Shown: piece by piece, positions 53,601-62,894 of the stretch
Layout of the letters: every line of letters begins with the position of its first letter
How positions within the stretch are numbered: position 1 is the stretch's first letter
Source of the DNA: Ruegeria arenilitoris
GTDB lineage: Bacteria; Pseudomonadota; Alphaproteobacteria; Rhodobacterales; Rhodobacteraceae
Reading direction: 5' to 3'
NCBI RefSeq assembly: GCF_013032445.1
Contig: NZ_WQCA01000010.1
Coordinates: forward strand, 62,001-126,000
Length of the DNA stretch: 64,000 nt
The notes under the pieces: model-generated
Databases searched by the model: none
What the model was told of the DNA's origin: nothing
What the model saw: the letters and a program-made list of their open reading frames with translations, nothing else
Program-made: the position numbers and the translations under genes

Positions 53601-55268
53601 ATGAGTTTGAAATGGTTGATTGCGCTTTCGACAGGTCTGGTCGCCGCACCAGCGTTGGCACAGGATAACCCCATTCAACATGATGCCGAGTTCTACATTC
53701 TACAGGCCCAACACGGCGAACAGTGGGCTCAGGATGACACCGCCGTCGATGAAGCCCTGGCTGCGTTTCGGGACAGCAACGGGGGAAAGCCTCCGAACAT
53801 CGTCAGCGTTTTAATCGACGACATGGGGTTTGGAGATATGGGAATACCCGAACTCAACGCCGTGCGAGGGTATGAGACTCCAAACATCAACGATTTCTCG
53901 GATCAAGCCATGCGGATGGTTCGGATGTACACCGAGCCGTCCTGCACGCCGACCCGCGTCGCACAGATGACCGGGCGACTGCCAGTTCGCATGGGCATGG
54001 GCGATACGACCGTCGATATAGCAGGATTTGGTCTGCCCGAGAATGAAGTCACCCTCGCCGAGGTGCTGAAACAAGCAGGCTACGCCACCAGCCATGTGGG
54101 CAAATGGCACATGGGGGACATCGCCGAAAGCTGGGCGATGAACCAGGGGTTTGATTACGCCCAGCACGCGATTCATCAGCAAGGCCAACTGACCATCTTC
54201 AATGACGATGCCATAAAGGAGCAAGTCACGGTCGCCATCCGTGACTATGACGAAAAATACACTCTCGACGATTGGTTCCGACCGGACGCTGCCGCGATGA
54301 TGACGGTCATCGAAGGGGAAACCGGGGGGCCGATCCGCGAAATCCGAATGGAAACCGGTGAGCGCTGGAACGCCGCAAAATACGATGAAATGAACCAGGC
54401 GTTTCAGGACAAGACGCTGGAGGAGCTGGATCGCCTCGCGGGCGGTGAAAATCCATTCTTCCTGCAATACTGGCCGATGATCCCACTGGACAACACGCGC
54501 GCCGGACGGTCAGGACCTGAAAGCGTGAATGGCGGTTTGTACGTGGACAAAATGCAACTACTGGACCAGTGGTTAGGCGACCTGTTCGCTCGCTTGGATG
54601 AGTTGGGCCTGACGGAAAACACAGTCGTTGTTGTCATGGGGGATAACGGCCATTTCACCAAATACGCTCCGCAATCCGGGTTCACGCCGCTGATCTATGC
54701 GGGTGGCAAAGGTGACACGACCGAGGGCGGCGTCCGCGTCGATGCTTTCATTCGCTGGCCCGGTATGATTGAGGCCGACGGTTTGCTGAACAGCATCATT
54801 CACGTCTCGGACCTCTATACCACGCTATCTCGATTTGCTGGAGCCGACCAGCACATTCCGCGGGATCGTTTGGTGGACGGTGTAGACCAATCCGCGGCCC
54901 TGCTGTTCGCCGATGAATCCAAAGCCCGCCGCGACCACGTCATCGTCTATTCGGTGAACAAACCTGAGGCGATAGTGAAAGACCAGCTAAAGCTGAAGCT
55001 GCCGGGACCCGGAGAAAGCGCGATACTGGCAAAGTTCTTCGACCTCTACCGGGACACGCGTGAAGAGTATTCAGTCTCGACCGAGGTCGGTGCCTGGGGA
55101 GGACAGGAATTCGCACGGATTCTGGGCCGCCACATGGCCCGCAAAGAGAAATTCCCCGATACAACGCCCGCCTATGGCGTGCCTTATGAAGGGATTGAGA
55201 ACATCCGCCCTGAAACCCAACAAGCGGTCGAGGCGTTCATGATCAAACGCGCCTCACCTCAGCAATAA
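53601..55268 (+). CDS. Exported arylsulfatase 2 (formylglycine type)
   Basis: The 555-aa paralogue of the previous gene has a signal peptide (WLIALSTGLVAAPALA), D73-D74 in LIDDMGFGDMG, and C115-T-P-T-R119 as the formylglycine site. THVGKWHMGD follows, then VVVMGDNGHFTKYAP. The shared N-terminal block (HDAEFYILQAQHGEQW...NGGKPPN) shows recent common origin. Segments around DWFRPDAAAMM and TREEYSVSTEVG differ and may give another substrate. GGAGGGGG fixes the ATG at 53601. Likely same operon, 105 bp downstream. Confidence 0.88.
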   Translation: MSLKWLIALSTGLVAAPALAQDNPIQHDAEFYILQAQHGEQWAQDDTAVDEALAAFRDSNGGKPPNIVSVLIDDMGFGDMGIPELNAVRGYETPNINDFSDQAMRMVRMYTEPSCTPTRVAQMTGRLPVRMGMGDTTVDIAGFGLPENEVTLAEVLKQAGYATSHVGKWHMGDIAESWAMNQGFDYAQHAIHQQGQLTIFNDDAIKEQVTVAIRDYDEKYTLDDWFRPDAAAMMTVIEGETGGPIREIRMETGERWNAAKYDEMNQAFQDKTLEELDRLAGGENPFFLQYWPMIPLDNTRAGRSGPESVNGGLYVDKMQLLDQWLGDLFARLDELGLTENTVVVVMGDNGHFTKYAPQSGFTPLIYAGGKGDTTEGGVRVDAFIRWPGMIEADGLLNSIIHVSDLYTTLSRFAGADQHIPRDRLVDGVDQSAALLFADESKARRDHVIVYSVNKPEAIVKDQLKLKLPGPGESAILAKFFDLYRDTREEYSVSTEVGAWGGQEFARILGRHMARKEKFPDTTPAYGVPYEGIENIRPETQQAVEAFMIKRASPQQ

Positions 55269-55299
55269 CGCGAAGCCGAACGCAAATCAGGAGGTGCAA

Positions 55300-56544
55300 A
55301 TGGTTGGAAACATTCTTTTCGCTCTCGGCTTGGTTGTCTCATTAGGGATCGGGTTCGTCTATTTCCGGGATCTGGGCGACATCTCGCAGATGCTGTTGAA
55401 GGTAAAACGCGAGAATATGGTGCGGTTTATCCGGAACGAATACCGTTTGATCGCAATTGGCTTAGGTGCCTTTGCCGTTGCAACGCTCGCGCATTTCCTG
55501 ATGGGCGGCGGCCCGTTCTGGGTGTGGATCATCTCTGCGCTGCTAGTGCTTTTTCTTTACGGCTTTCCCTATGTCTGGGTTCATCTGGGCCTGCGCAACC
55601 AGATGAACGATGCAGCCTTCTTTCCCATCAGCGAAGCGCAGAAGTATGTCGGACCGACCGCACCGGTCATCGTGATTGAAAACAACGGCCACGCCCGCGC
55701 GCACCCCGACGCGCAGATCATGCGCCCTCATCTGGCCGGGGATGTGGACGGGTTGGGCGGCGAGGACGTGGTCATGACCTATTGCGCAATGGCTAACCTC
55801 GGGCAGGGATACGCGCCACGGATTGAAGGCAAGCGGCTGGACCTCGAGGTCCTGGCCCAACACGGCAACAACCTGATCCTGCGCGACAATGAAACAGGAG
55901 AGCCGATCCAACACATTTATGGCTTCCGCGAAGCTGACCGCGCCGAGAACGCCGACGGTCCTGCCTGCCCTGTGAAACCCGAGGCCCAGATGAAACCCTG
56001 GCCGACCTACCGCATGACGTTTCGCGGGTTCCAAAAGGCTTTTCCCGACGGAGAGGTATTTCTGAACAAACCTTCCTCAAACCCATTGCTGCGGCTTCTG
56101 GATATGGTCACCGAGATCACCTTTGGCTGGGGGATCAGTCGTCAACATCAAGAAGATGCGCCGGTGATGGACAACATGGATCGCTCGGATGATCGACTGC
56201 CGAACAAGACCTATGTCTGGGGGATCACGATCGACAAGGATGCCACCTGCTGGACCGATGATTTCGTCGTGGACAACGATTGGGTCGTCAACGCTACCGT
56301 TGGCGGGCGTGATGTCGTCGTCAGTCTGGATCCTAAATACGAGAGCCTCGGGGTCTGGTACAATGACAGTGGCCAACAGGTCACGCGCTGCGACTTCTGG
56401 GGAATGTCTGATCAGGGTCAACTAAAACGGGTCGAGACGCTGCGTGCAGGCGTGTTCTGGCACGTCTGGTCCGAGTTTTTCCCGGAGACGGACATCAATC
56501 GCGTGGGCACGCGCGCGGAAACATCTGGTACAGTAGCAGCATAA
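55300..56544 (+). CDS. DUF3179 membrane protein
   Basis: The 414-aa protein has an N-terminal helix, then two further hydrophobic helices (about 43-85). A large soluble domain matches DUF3179: PVIVIENNGHARAHPDAQIM, VVMTYCAMANLGQGY and the closing GVFWHVWSEFFPETD. Function of the family is unknown. AGGAGG lies six bases before the ATG at 55300. It follows the second sulfatase by 31 bases, so it is part of the same unit and may work on the same compound. Confidence 0.75.
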   Translation: MVGNILFALGLVVSLGIGFVYFRDLGDISQMLLKVKRENMVRFIRNEYRLIAIGLGAFAVATLAHFLMGGGPFWVWIISALLVLFLYGFPYVWVHLGLRNQMNDAAFFPISEAQKYVGPTAPVIVIENNGHARAHPDAQIMRPHLAGDVDGLGGEDVVMTYCAMANLGQGYAPRIEGKRLDLEVLAQHGNNLILRDNETGEPIQHIYGFREADRAENADGPACPVKPEAQMKPWPTYRMTFRGFQKAFPDGEVFLNKPSSNPLLRLLDMVTEITFGWGISRQHQEDAPVMDNMDRSDDRLPNKTYVWGITIDKDATCWTDDFVVDNDWVVNATVGGRDVVVSLDPKYESLGVWYNDSGQQVTRCDFWGMSDQGQLKRVETLRAGVFWHVWSEFFPETDINRVGTRAETSGTVAA

Positions 56545-56600
56545 CGCCGCTTCACACGGGCTGCAGGCCGGTCAGGACGGTGACAATAAGGAGGGACAAG

Positions 56601-57353
56601 ATGGCATTGAAACACGGCTTGAAAGGCGGCGCGATCGCTGCGGCCATGCTGGCATCGGCGACAACGACGGCCTCGGCGCAGCAATCCGGGTGGTCATATG
56701 AGGCTACGATTTATCTTTTTATGCCCGAGACCGAGACCAGTTTTGAAACCCCTGCGGGAAAGGTCGACGGAACGCTAAGCTTTTCGGATGCGCTGGAGAA
56801 CCTCGACTTTGCCTTTATGGGCGCGCTAGCTGCTACCAATGGTCAATGGAGTGTGCTGGCGGATTACAACTATACCAACCTTTCCTTCGGAAATACCTTG
56901 GGCGGACCTGCGAATTCAGAACTGGAGACCTCGGTCAAGACGCAGTTTCTGACAGCCTTGCTAGGCTACCGGGTGCGCGATGATCAATCGGTAAAGGTGG
57001 ATCTGGCGGGTGGTTTCAGATGGTACAGCACTGACACGGAATTTACCCTGACACCGGAAAGAGCCCCCTCGCGAACAAATACTGCCGACGACAGCTGGTT
57101 CGACCCGGTGGTCGGTGTCCGCGCCCGGTTTTCCCTGTCGGATTCGTGGACCAGCACCGCCTACGTGGATTACGGAGGCTTTCGCAGCGGCAGTCAGACC
57201 TGGTCGGTTTTGCTGACGGCAGACTACGCCATCAACGAAAGATGGGTACTGCGGGGTGGATACCGCTATATCTCGTTCGATCACGACATTAACGGTAGCG
57301 AATACAAATTCGATCAGTCCGGCCCACTATTCGGGGCGACCTACAGATTCTGA
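56601..57353 (+). CDS. Outer-membrane beta-barrel protein
   Basis: The 250-aa protein has a signal peptide (KGGAIAAAMLASATTTASA) and alternating amphipathic strands ending in the Phe-terminated GATYRF, typical of outer-membrane barrels. An internal WSVLLTADYAINERWVLRGGYRYISFDHD stretch resembles OmpW/OmpA-like barrels. AAGGAGGG fixes the ATG at 56601. It closes the sulfatase group and could be its porin. That role is inferred. Confidence 0.78.
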   Translation: MALKHGLKGGAIAAAMLASATTTASAQQSGWSYEATIYLFMPETETSFETPAGKVDGTLSFSDALENLDFAFMGALAATNGQWSVLADYNYTNLSFGNTLGGPANSELETSVKTQFLTALLGYRVRDDQSVKVDLAGGFRWYSTDTEFTLTPERAPSRTNTADDSWFDPVVGVRARFSLSDSWTSTAYVDYGGFRSGSQTWSVLLTADYAINERWVLRGGYRYISFDHDINGSEYKFDQSGPLFGATYRF

Positions 57354-57474
57354 GTATTACTCGCTAGAGCTATCAAACTAGTGCGACGCAAGCACCGCAC
57401 CTGAGGGACAGAGCATGGTCCACACCAGCTCGCAGGGTTCGGGTCGGGCAAAGTTTGATGCAGTTCGGGTGCTT

Positions 57475-58161
57475 TCAAACACCTATATACTTCTCAGAGA
57501 TCTCAGATGTCAGCGCGGCCATTTCGCCAGCCCAGACGGTGCGGCCACGCTCCAGTACAACGGCCTTATCTGAAACCGCTGCCAGTTCCTTCAGCGATTT
57601 GTCGATCAGCAGGATTGCAACACTCGTTTCCTGCCGCAGAAGCTGAAGGGCGGCCCAGATTTCCTGCCGGACAATCGGTGCAAGGCCCTCGGTGGCCTCG
57701 TCCAGTATCAGCAGGCGCGGATTGGTCATCAGCGCCCGGCCAATCGCCAGCATTTGCTGTTCACCCCCTGACAGCGAGGCGGCACGCTGGCCCTTCCGTT
57801 CTCCCAACCGGGGGAAAAGTTCGGTTACGCGGCGCAAGGTCCAGTCACCGGGACGCGCCGCCGCGATCAGGTTTTCGCGCACGGTGAGATCGGCGAAACA
57901 GCGGCGGCCTTCGGGCACCAGACCCACTCCCTTGCGGGCCACCTTATGGCTGGGCAGCGCGTGCAAATCATGCCCGTCCAGCGTCAGCGCACCTTCCGAC
58001 CGGATCATCCGGCAAATGGCTTTCACTGTAGTGGTCTTGCCCATCCCGTTGCGCCCCATCAGGGCGGTTACCTCACCCTGAGCGATCTGCAGGTCCACAC
58101 CGAACAGCGCCTGACTGTCGCCGTAACTGGCGGTCAGGTTTTCGATCCGCAGCAGGGTCAT
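57475..58161 (-). CDS. livF: Branched-chain amino-acid-type ABC ATPase (LivF)
   Basis: The 228-aa LivF-type ATPase has a Walker A GRNGMGKTT (36-44), signature ASLSGGEQQMLAIGRALM and Walker B LLILDEATEGLAP. It drives import of an amino acid or other carboxylate. It overlaps livG by four bases. It ends the five-gene import operon. Confidence 0.92.
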   Translation of the reverse strand: MTLLRIENLTASYGDSQALFGVDLQIAQGEVTALMGRNGMGKTTTVKAICRMIRSEGALTLDGHDLHALPSHKVARKGVGLVPEGRRCFADLTVRENLIAAARPGDWTLRRVTELFPRLGERKGQRAASLSGGEQQMLAIGRALMTNPRLLILDEATEGLAPIVRQEIWAALQLLRQETSVAILLIDKSLKELAAVSDKAVVLERGRTVWAGEMAALTSEISEKYIGV

Positions 58162-58907
58162 GCCTCATCCCCCAGATAAGCATCGCGCACCTCGCGGCTA
58201 GAGCGGATTTCGTCCGCAGTACCCGTGGCGATAACCTTGCCGTAGACCAGCACACTGATCCGATCAGCCAGAGCAAACACCGCATCCATGTCATGTTCTA
58301 CCAGCAGAATGGGTGCTTTCTGCCGCAATCCATCCAAAAACCCGGTCAACCGTTTCGAGCCTTCGGCGCCAAGCCCCGCCATCGGCTCGTCCATGACGAA
58401 GGCTTTGGGTGACAGGGTCAGGGCCACTGCAACCTCCAACTGCCGCCGTTGGCCGTGGCTGAGATTGGCACAGCGTGTGTCGCGCTCATCGCTAAGACCC
58501 ACGCGGTCCAACGCAGCCTCGGCCCTGCCGCGCAGTTCGGGCCGTTTCAGCGCGGGCCGCCAGAAGCGCCACGCCATGCGTTCCGCACCCATCGCGCCCA
58601 GCACCACGTTTTCCAGCACCGTATCTTCCATACACAGCTGCGAAATCTGGAAGGTTCGCGCCAGCCCGGCCTGCGCCCGCGCCTGCGTGCTAAAGCCTGA
58701 AACATCCTGACCGTTCACAAGTACTCGCCCGGAATCCGGCTGTAAGCCTCCACAAATCTGCTGGATCAGCGTCGATTTGCCTGCGCCATTCGGGCCGATG
58801 ATGGCATGGATTTCTCCGGGCCTCAGGTCGATGGAAACGTCGTCCGTGGCTTTAAGCGCTCCGAAGCTTTTGTTCAGGTTCAGCGTAGCAAGAACGGGAT
58901 CAGACAT
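58158..58907 (-). CDS. livG: Branched-chain amino-acid-type ABC ATPase (LivG)
   Basis: The 249-aa LivG-type ATPase has GPNGAGKST (38-46), the signature NLSHGQRRQLEVAVAL and FVMDEPMAGLGAEG as Walker B. The LivG-specific ARAQAGLARTFQISQLCMEDTVLENV is clear. It pairs with LivF in the importer, and its start overlaps the livM stop by eight bases. Confidence 0.92.
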   Translation of the reverse strand: MSDPVLATLNLNKSFGALKATDDVSIDLRPGEIHAIIGPNGAGKSTLIQQICGGLQPDSGRVLVNGQDVSGFSTQARAQAGLARTFQISQLCMEDTVLENVVLGAMGAERMAWRFWRPALKRPELRGRAEAALDRVGLSDERDTRCANLSHGQRRQLEVAVALTLSPKAFVMDEPMAGLGAEGSKRLTGFLDGLRQKAPILLVEHDMDAVFALADRISVLVYGKVIATGTADEIRSSREVRDAYLGDEA

Positions 58908-59886
58908 GCGCGCCCTCTTTCCCGGTCAGCAGACCGATCAGCCCGCCACGCGCAAACAACACGATACACAGCAGGGCCACACCTAAATAAATGTGCCAGA
59001 AATCGGTGAGTTCACCCAGAAAGTGTTCCAAAGCGACAAAGACGCAAGCCCCGATCACCGGCCCCATCAGGCGCCCAACCCCGCCGATAATGATCAACAC
59101 GATCAGTTCTCCGGACAGCTGCCAACTGAACATCGAGGGCGAGACAAAGCGGTTCAGGTCGGCAAACAGCGCCCCCGCCAGCCCGGTGATCGCGCCCGAG
59201 ATTACGAAGGCCAGCAGTTTCAACCGCATCGGGTTCAGCCCCACGGTCTCGACCCGCGTGGCCGTCTGACGTGTGGCGTTCAGTGCCAGCCCAAAGGGTG
59301 AAGCCTGCAACCTCGCGAAAAGATACAGAACGACGCACAGCAGCGTGAAGCACACAGCGTAGAACTGGATCGGCACCAGCGTATTCAGCCCGGGAAAGCC
59401 ATTGCGGACATAGATCGACAGACCATCCTCTCCGCCGTACTGGGCCCATGAGATCGCGAAGTAGAAGAACATCTGACCAAAGGCGAGCGTAATCATGATG
59501 AAATACACGCCCGAGGTGCGCAGCGACAACAGCCCAATGAAGAACGCCACCAGCGCCGACAAGATCATGGCCACCAGCCAGATCACTGGCATCGATTTGG
59601 TGCCGTCGGTGGTGAACAACCCCAGATCAAGCGCCGTGTAGGTCTGCGCATGATAGGCAAGGATGCCCATCGCATAGCCTCCGATACCGAAGAACACCGC
59701 GTGGCCAAAGCTGACCAAGCCGCCGATCCCGAGGATGATGTTCAGCCCAACCGCCGCCAACGCAAGGATCACCGCCCGCGTCACCAATGTGATCGTGAAC
59801 GGCTGATCCGCCAAGACCGCCCAAAGCGGCAGCGCCAGTAGACCCGCAATCACCAGCGCGTTCAGAAACCTCTCGTTCAGCTTCAT
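58900..59886 (-). CDS. livM: ABC permease LivM
   Basis: The 328-aa LivM-type permease has about nine hydrophobic helices and the family stretch ALAAVGLNIILGIGGLVSFGHAVFFGIGGY plus AINATRQ-like coupling loop (ALNATRQTATRVETVGLNPMRLKLLAFVISGAITGLAGAL). It forms the pore with LivH. Its start overlaps the livH stop by four bases. Confidence 0.92.
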   Translation of the reverse strand: MKLNERFLNALVIAGLLALPLWAVLADQPFTITLVTRAVILALAAVGLNIILGIGGLVSFGHAVFFGIGGYAMGILAYHAQTYTALDLGLFTTDGTKSMPVIWLVAMILSALVAFFIGLLSLRTSGVYFIMITLAFGQMFFYFAISWAQYGGEDGLSIYVRNGFPGLNTLVPIQFYAVCFTLLCVVLYLFARLQASPFGLALNATRQTATRVETVGLNPMRLKLLAFVISGAITGLAGALFADLNRFVSPSMFSWQLSGELIVLIIIGGVGRLMGPVIGACVFVALEHFLGELTDFWHIYLGVALLCIVLFARGGLIGLLTGKEGAHV

Positions 59887-60803
59887 GAGCGGGCTCCGAA
59901 CAGGCCGGTGGGTCGCCAGATCAGCACCAGCCCCATCAACACATAGATGCCCATCGAGGCCAGCGCCGAACCGGTTTTCTGTGCCGCGCCATTTTCCATG
60001 AACAGCTTGAACAGCTCGGGCAGGAACACTCCGCCCAGCGTATCCGTCAACCCGACCAGCAGCGCACCGATAAAGGCCCCGCGAACCGAACCGATACCAC
60101 CGATCACGATGACAACAAAGGCAAGGATCAGCACCGGCTCACCCATCCCCACCTGAACCGACTGAATCGCGCCGACCAAGGCACCCGCTAGACCGGCCAG
60201 CGCCGCGCCCAGCGCAAAGACCAGCGTGTAGAGCTTCGAGATATCGACGCCCAGCGCTGCGATCATCTCGCGGTCGTTCTCTCCGGCGCGGATCTGGATA
60301 CCCAGCCGGGTGCGCTCGATCAGCGCCCAGAGGCCAACGGCCACCGCCAGTCCAATGCCGATCAGGGTCAGGCGGTAGAGCGGGTATTCGATCCCTCCGG
60401 GCAAGGTCACAGGCCCCGACAGCGCATCGGGAATGTCCAGAAATAGCGGAAAGGAACCGAAAACCCAGCGCGTGCCTTCAGAAAAGATCAGGATCAGCGC
60501 AAAGGTGGCCAGCACCTGATCCAGATGCGGCGCATTATACAGGCGTCGGATCACCACCATCTCGACAATCGCCCCGGCCAAGGCCGCAGCGGCGAGCGCG
60601 GCTACCAACGCCAGCAGGAAAGACCCCGTGGCTCCTGCCACGGCAGCGGCCGCAAAGGCCCCGACAATGTAAAGCGAGCCATGGGCTAGATTGATAAGCC
60701 CCATGACGCCGAAAATCAGCGTCAGGCCAGCCGCCATCAGGAACAGCATGACGCCGAACTGCAGCCCGTTGAGGATCTGCTCGATAATCAGGATCGAGGA
60801 CAT
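59883..60803 (-). CDS. livH: ABC permease LivH
   Basis: The 306-aa LivH-type permease has hydrophobic helices and the family opening EQILNGLQFGVMLFLMAAGLTLIFGVMGLINLAHG. The cytoplasmic EAA-like loop is GIQIRAGENDREMIAALGVDISKLYTLVFALGAALAGLAGALVG. It follows the binding-protein gene, with a strong hairpin in the 52-bp gap. Confidence 0.92.
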   Translation of the reverse strand: MSSILIIEQILNGLQFGVMLFLMAAGLTLIFGVMGLINLAHGSLYIVGAFAAAAVAGATGSFLLALVAALAAAALAGAIVEMVVIRRLYNAPHLDQVLATFALILIFSEGTRWVFGSFPLFLDIPDALSGPVTLPGGIEYPLYRLTLIGIGLAVAVGLWALIERTRLGIQIRAGENDREMIAALGVDISKLYTLVFALGAALAGLAGALVGAIQSVQVGMGEPVLILAFVVIVIGGIGSVRGAFIGALLVGLTDTLGGVFLPELFKLFMENGAAQKTGSALASMGIYVLMGLVLIWRPTGLFGARS

Positions 60804-60818
60804 GGAAACTCCGGTGGT

Positions 60819-60847
60819 CTGCCCGCCCCGCTACCGGGGGCGGGCAG
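60819..60847 (-). promoter_or_regulatory. Hairpin between binding-protein and permease genes
   Basis: CTGCCCGCCCC and GGGGCGGGCAG are perfect 11-bp arms with a 7-base loop. Such hairpins often stabilise the binding-protein message and lower downstream expression. Confidence 0.65.
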
Positions 60848-60855
60848 GAGGTCAA

Positions 60856-61986
60856 TTACATTTTGCACTCGGCCGCGTAGGCGTCAGAGTGGTTTTCCAA
60901 CGCAACGCCGAGGATCTTGTTGGTGAAAACGTCACCTTCCTTGATCACTTCGCGGGCATAGATGGTTTGAACAGGGTGGTGGTTCGGGCCAAAGCTGAAC
61001 TCACCGCGGGTGCTGTCAAACTCGGCCGCACGCAGGGCTTCGCGGAACGCGTCCGCATCCGACGGATCAGCCTTGTCCAGCGCAGACAGCAGCAGGTTCG
61101 CTGTGTCGAAGCCCTGGCTGGCATAGAGCGAGGGCAGACGTCCGTATTCCGCCTGGAAGCTTTCAACAAACGCCGAGTTGGTCGGGTTGTCGATGTCTTT
61201 ATTCCACTGCGAGGTGTTCACCACACCTATCGCCGCGTCGCCAACCGCCTGCAGGATACCCTGATCAAAGCTGAAGGCTGGGCCGACCACGGGCTTGTCG
61301 ATGCCGCTGTCGGCATATTGCTTCAGGAATGAAATCCCCATGCCGCCGGGCAGGAAGAAAAACACGCTGTCCGCATCGCTGGCGCGGATCTGCGCGATCT
61401 CGGCGGCATAGTCGGTTTGTCCCAACTCGGTATAGACTTCACCGGCCAGATCACCCTCGAAGAACCGTTTATAACCGGTCAGAGCATCCACGCCCGCCGG
61501 ATAGTTCGGGGCAAGAATAAAGCTGTTCTTGTAGCCCGCACCATTGGCATAGGCCCCGGCGGCCTCGTGCAGGTTGTCATTCTGCCAGGCGACGTTGAAA
61601 TAGTTCTGATGACAGCCTTTTCCGGCCAAAGGCGACGGACCTGCGTTGGGCGACAGGTAGAACACGTTCTGGTTCACAGCAGCTGGCACAACCGCCATCG
61701 CAAGGTTGGACCAGATGATGCCGGTCATGACATCAACCCGCTCAGACTGGATCATCTTGTCGGACAGTTGCACCGCGATGTCCGGCTTGCGCTGGTCATC
61801 CTCGATCACGACCTCGATGTCGTCACGGCCCGATTGCGCTATGGCCAGCATGAACCCGTCGCGCACATCGATGCCCAACCCGGCACCACCACCAGACAGC
61901 GTGGTGATCATACCAACCTTGACCTCGGCCAGCGCGCCTGTGGCGCACAGCGCGGAAACCGCAACGGCTGCTAGAAACTTCTTCAT
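60856..61986 (-). CDS. ABC substrate-binding protein (LivK-like)
   Basis: The 376-aa periplasmic binding protein has a signal peptide (FLAAVAVSALCATGALA) and a type I periplasmic fold: VKVGMITTLSGGGAGLGIDVRDGFMLAI and LAPNYPAGVDALTGYKRFFEGDLAGE. The ligand is unknown; branched-chain amino acids, urea or aromatic acids are all imported by such systems. The second ATG, at 61986, is chosen since AGGGAG lies seven bases upstream. It heads the five-gene operon livKHMGF. Confidence 0.88.
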   Translation of the reverse strand: MKKFLAAVAVSALCATGALAEVKVGMITTLSGGGAGLGIDVRDGFMLAIAQSGRDDIEVVIEDDQRKPDIAVQLSDKMIQSERVDVMTGIIWSNLAMAVVPAAVNQNVFYLSPNAGPSPLAGKGCHQNYFNVAWQNDNLHEAAGAYANGAGYKNSFILAPNYPAGVDALTGYKRFFEGDLAGEVYTELGQTDYAAEIAQIRASDADSVFFFLPGGMGISFLKQYADSGIDKPVVGPAFSFDQGILQAVGDAAIGVVNTSQWNKDIDNPTNSAFVESFQAEYGRLPSLYASQGFDTANLLLSALDKADPSDADAFREALRAAEFDSTRGEFSFGPNHHPVQTIYAREVIKEGDVFTNKILGVALENHSDAYAAECKM

Positions 61987-62170
61987 CTTCATCTCCCTTC
62001 GCTGGTCTTTTCGACGCAACTTATGTCAGCCTTCACGGCGTTTATTCTGCTACACTGACGAAGCGGTCTTTTTCCACTCTGCCAATCGTGCAAACAATCA
62101 CCGATCGCACCCCCGCCGTCGAGGGCGTTTTAAACCTGAACCGCTGAATTTTCCTAAAAAATGCCCCGCG

Positions 62171-62894
62171 TCAGAAGGTCAGAGTGATCATGATGGCGTA
62201 GTTGTCGGCCAGCATCTCTGCATCCGTTCGGTTAAACTTGACCGTCGGCAAGGCCTGTATGCCGACCTGCGCCGTCCCGTCGAAGAACTTTGCCAGATCG
62301 ACGATCAGATGTACCTCATGGTCGCCGTCCGCGAAAACATCCGGCAGCAGCATGAATTCAATCTCGCGGGCGTCTTCCGAGAACCCCACATGATAGACCA
62401 GCGGGGAAACGTCATTCCCTTGTATCAGCGCGCCTTCGACGACCACGAATTCACACCCGACCTTCCAGTTCCACGCCATCTGGCTCTTAGGATCTAAGTT
62501 CCCCCGCGCCGCAATCGAAACAATTGCTGTAGGATCAACCCCGATCAGGAACTGAACGGTATCGACAGATTTAAGAGGCACTTCGGGCAAAGTGATCGAA
62601 TGCGTCTTTTCCACATTGTAGAATGTGCAACAGGAGATAGCTGTCGGTCTCAACATAGGTTTCGTCTGCATGCCCCAAGGAAAGGTTGCTGATGTAGAAA
62701 CTAAAGTCCCGAGCCCTGAATTGCCCTTCCCCACTCGGATTTTCATTGACAATCTGATTGTAGATCAAAGGCGCCTCCCCCATTTGCGCGTGAAAATTCA
62801 GCGTGGCCGATATGGCTATCTGCTGCCCGAACGTCAGAAGGAACCACCCCGCGATCTGGACTATTGCAAACTATAAACCAGGGATCGGTTTCAT
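62171..62894 (-). pseudogene. MbnP-family protein, frameshifted and with an early stop
   Basis: The open start is ATG 62894 with GGAGG upstream, overlapping the previous stop (TGATG). It reads seven codons, then TAG at codon 8, then a signal-like segment and FHAQMGEAPLIYNQ...FSFYISNLSL. Near 62624 the frame shifts by one; deleting one base joins it to VEKTHSITLPEVPLKSVDTVQFLIGVD and MAWNWKVGCEFVVVEG, the conserved MbnP blocks, to the end ITLTF. MbnP proteins are copper-linked periplasmic partners of the di-heme MbnH. Two lesions make it nonfunctional unless the assembly is wrong. Confidence 0.7.
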
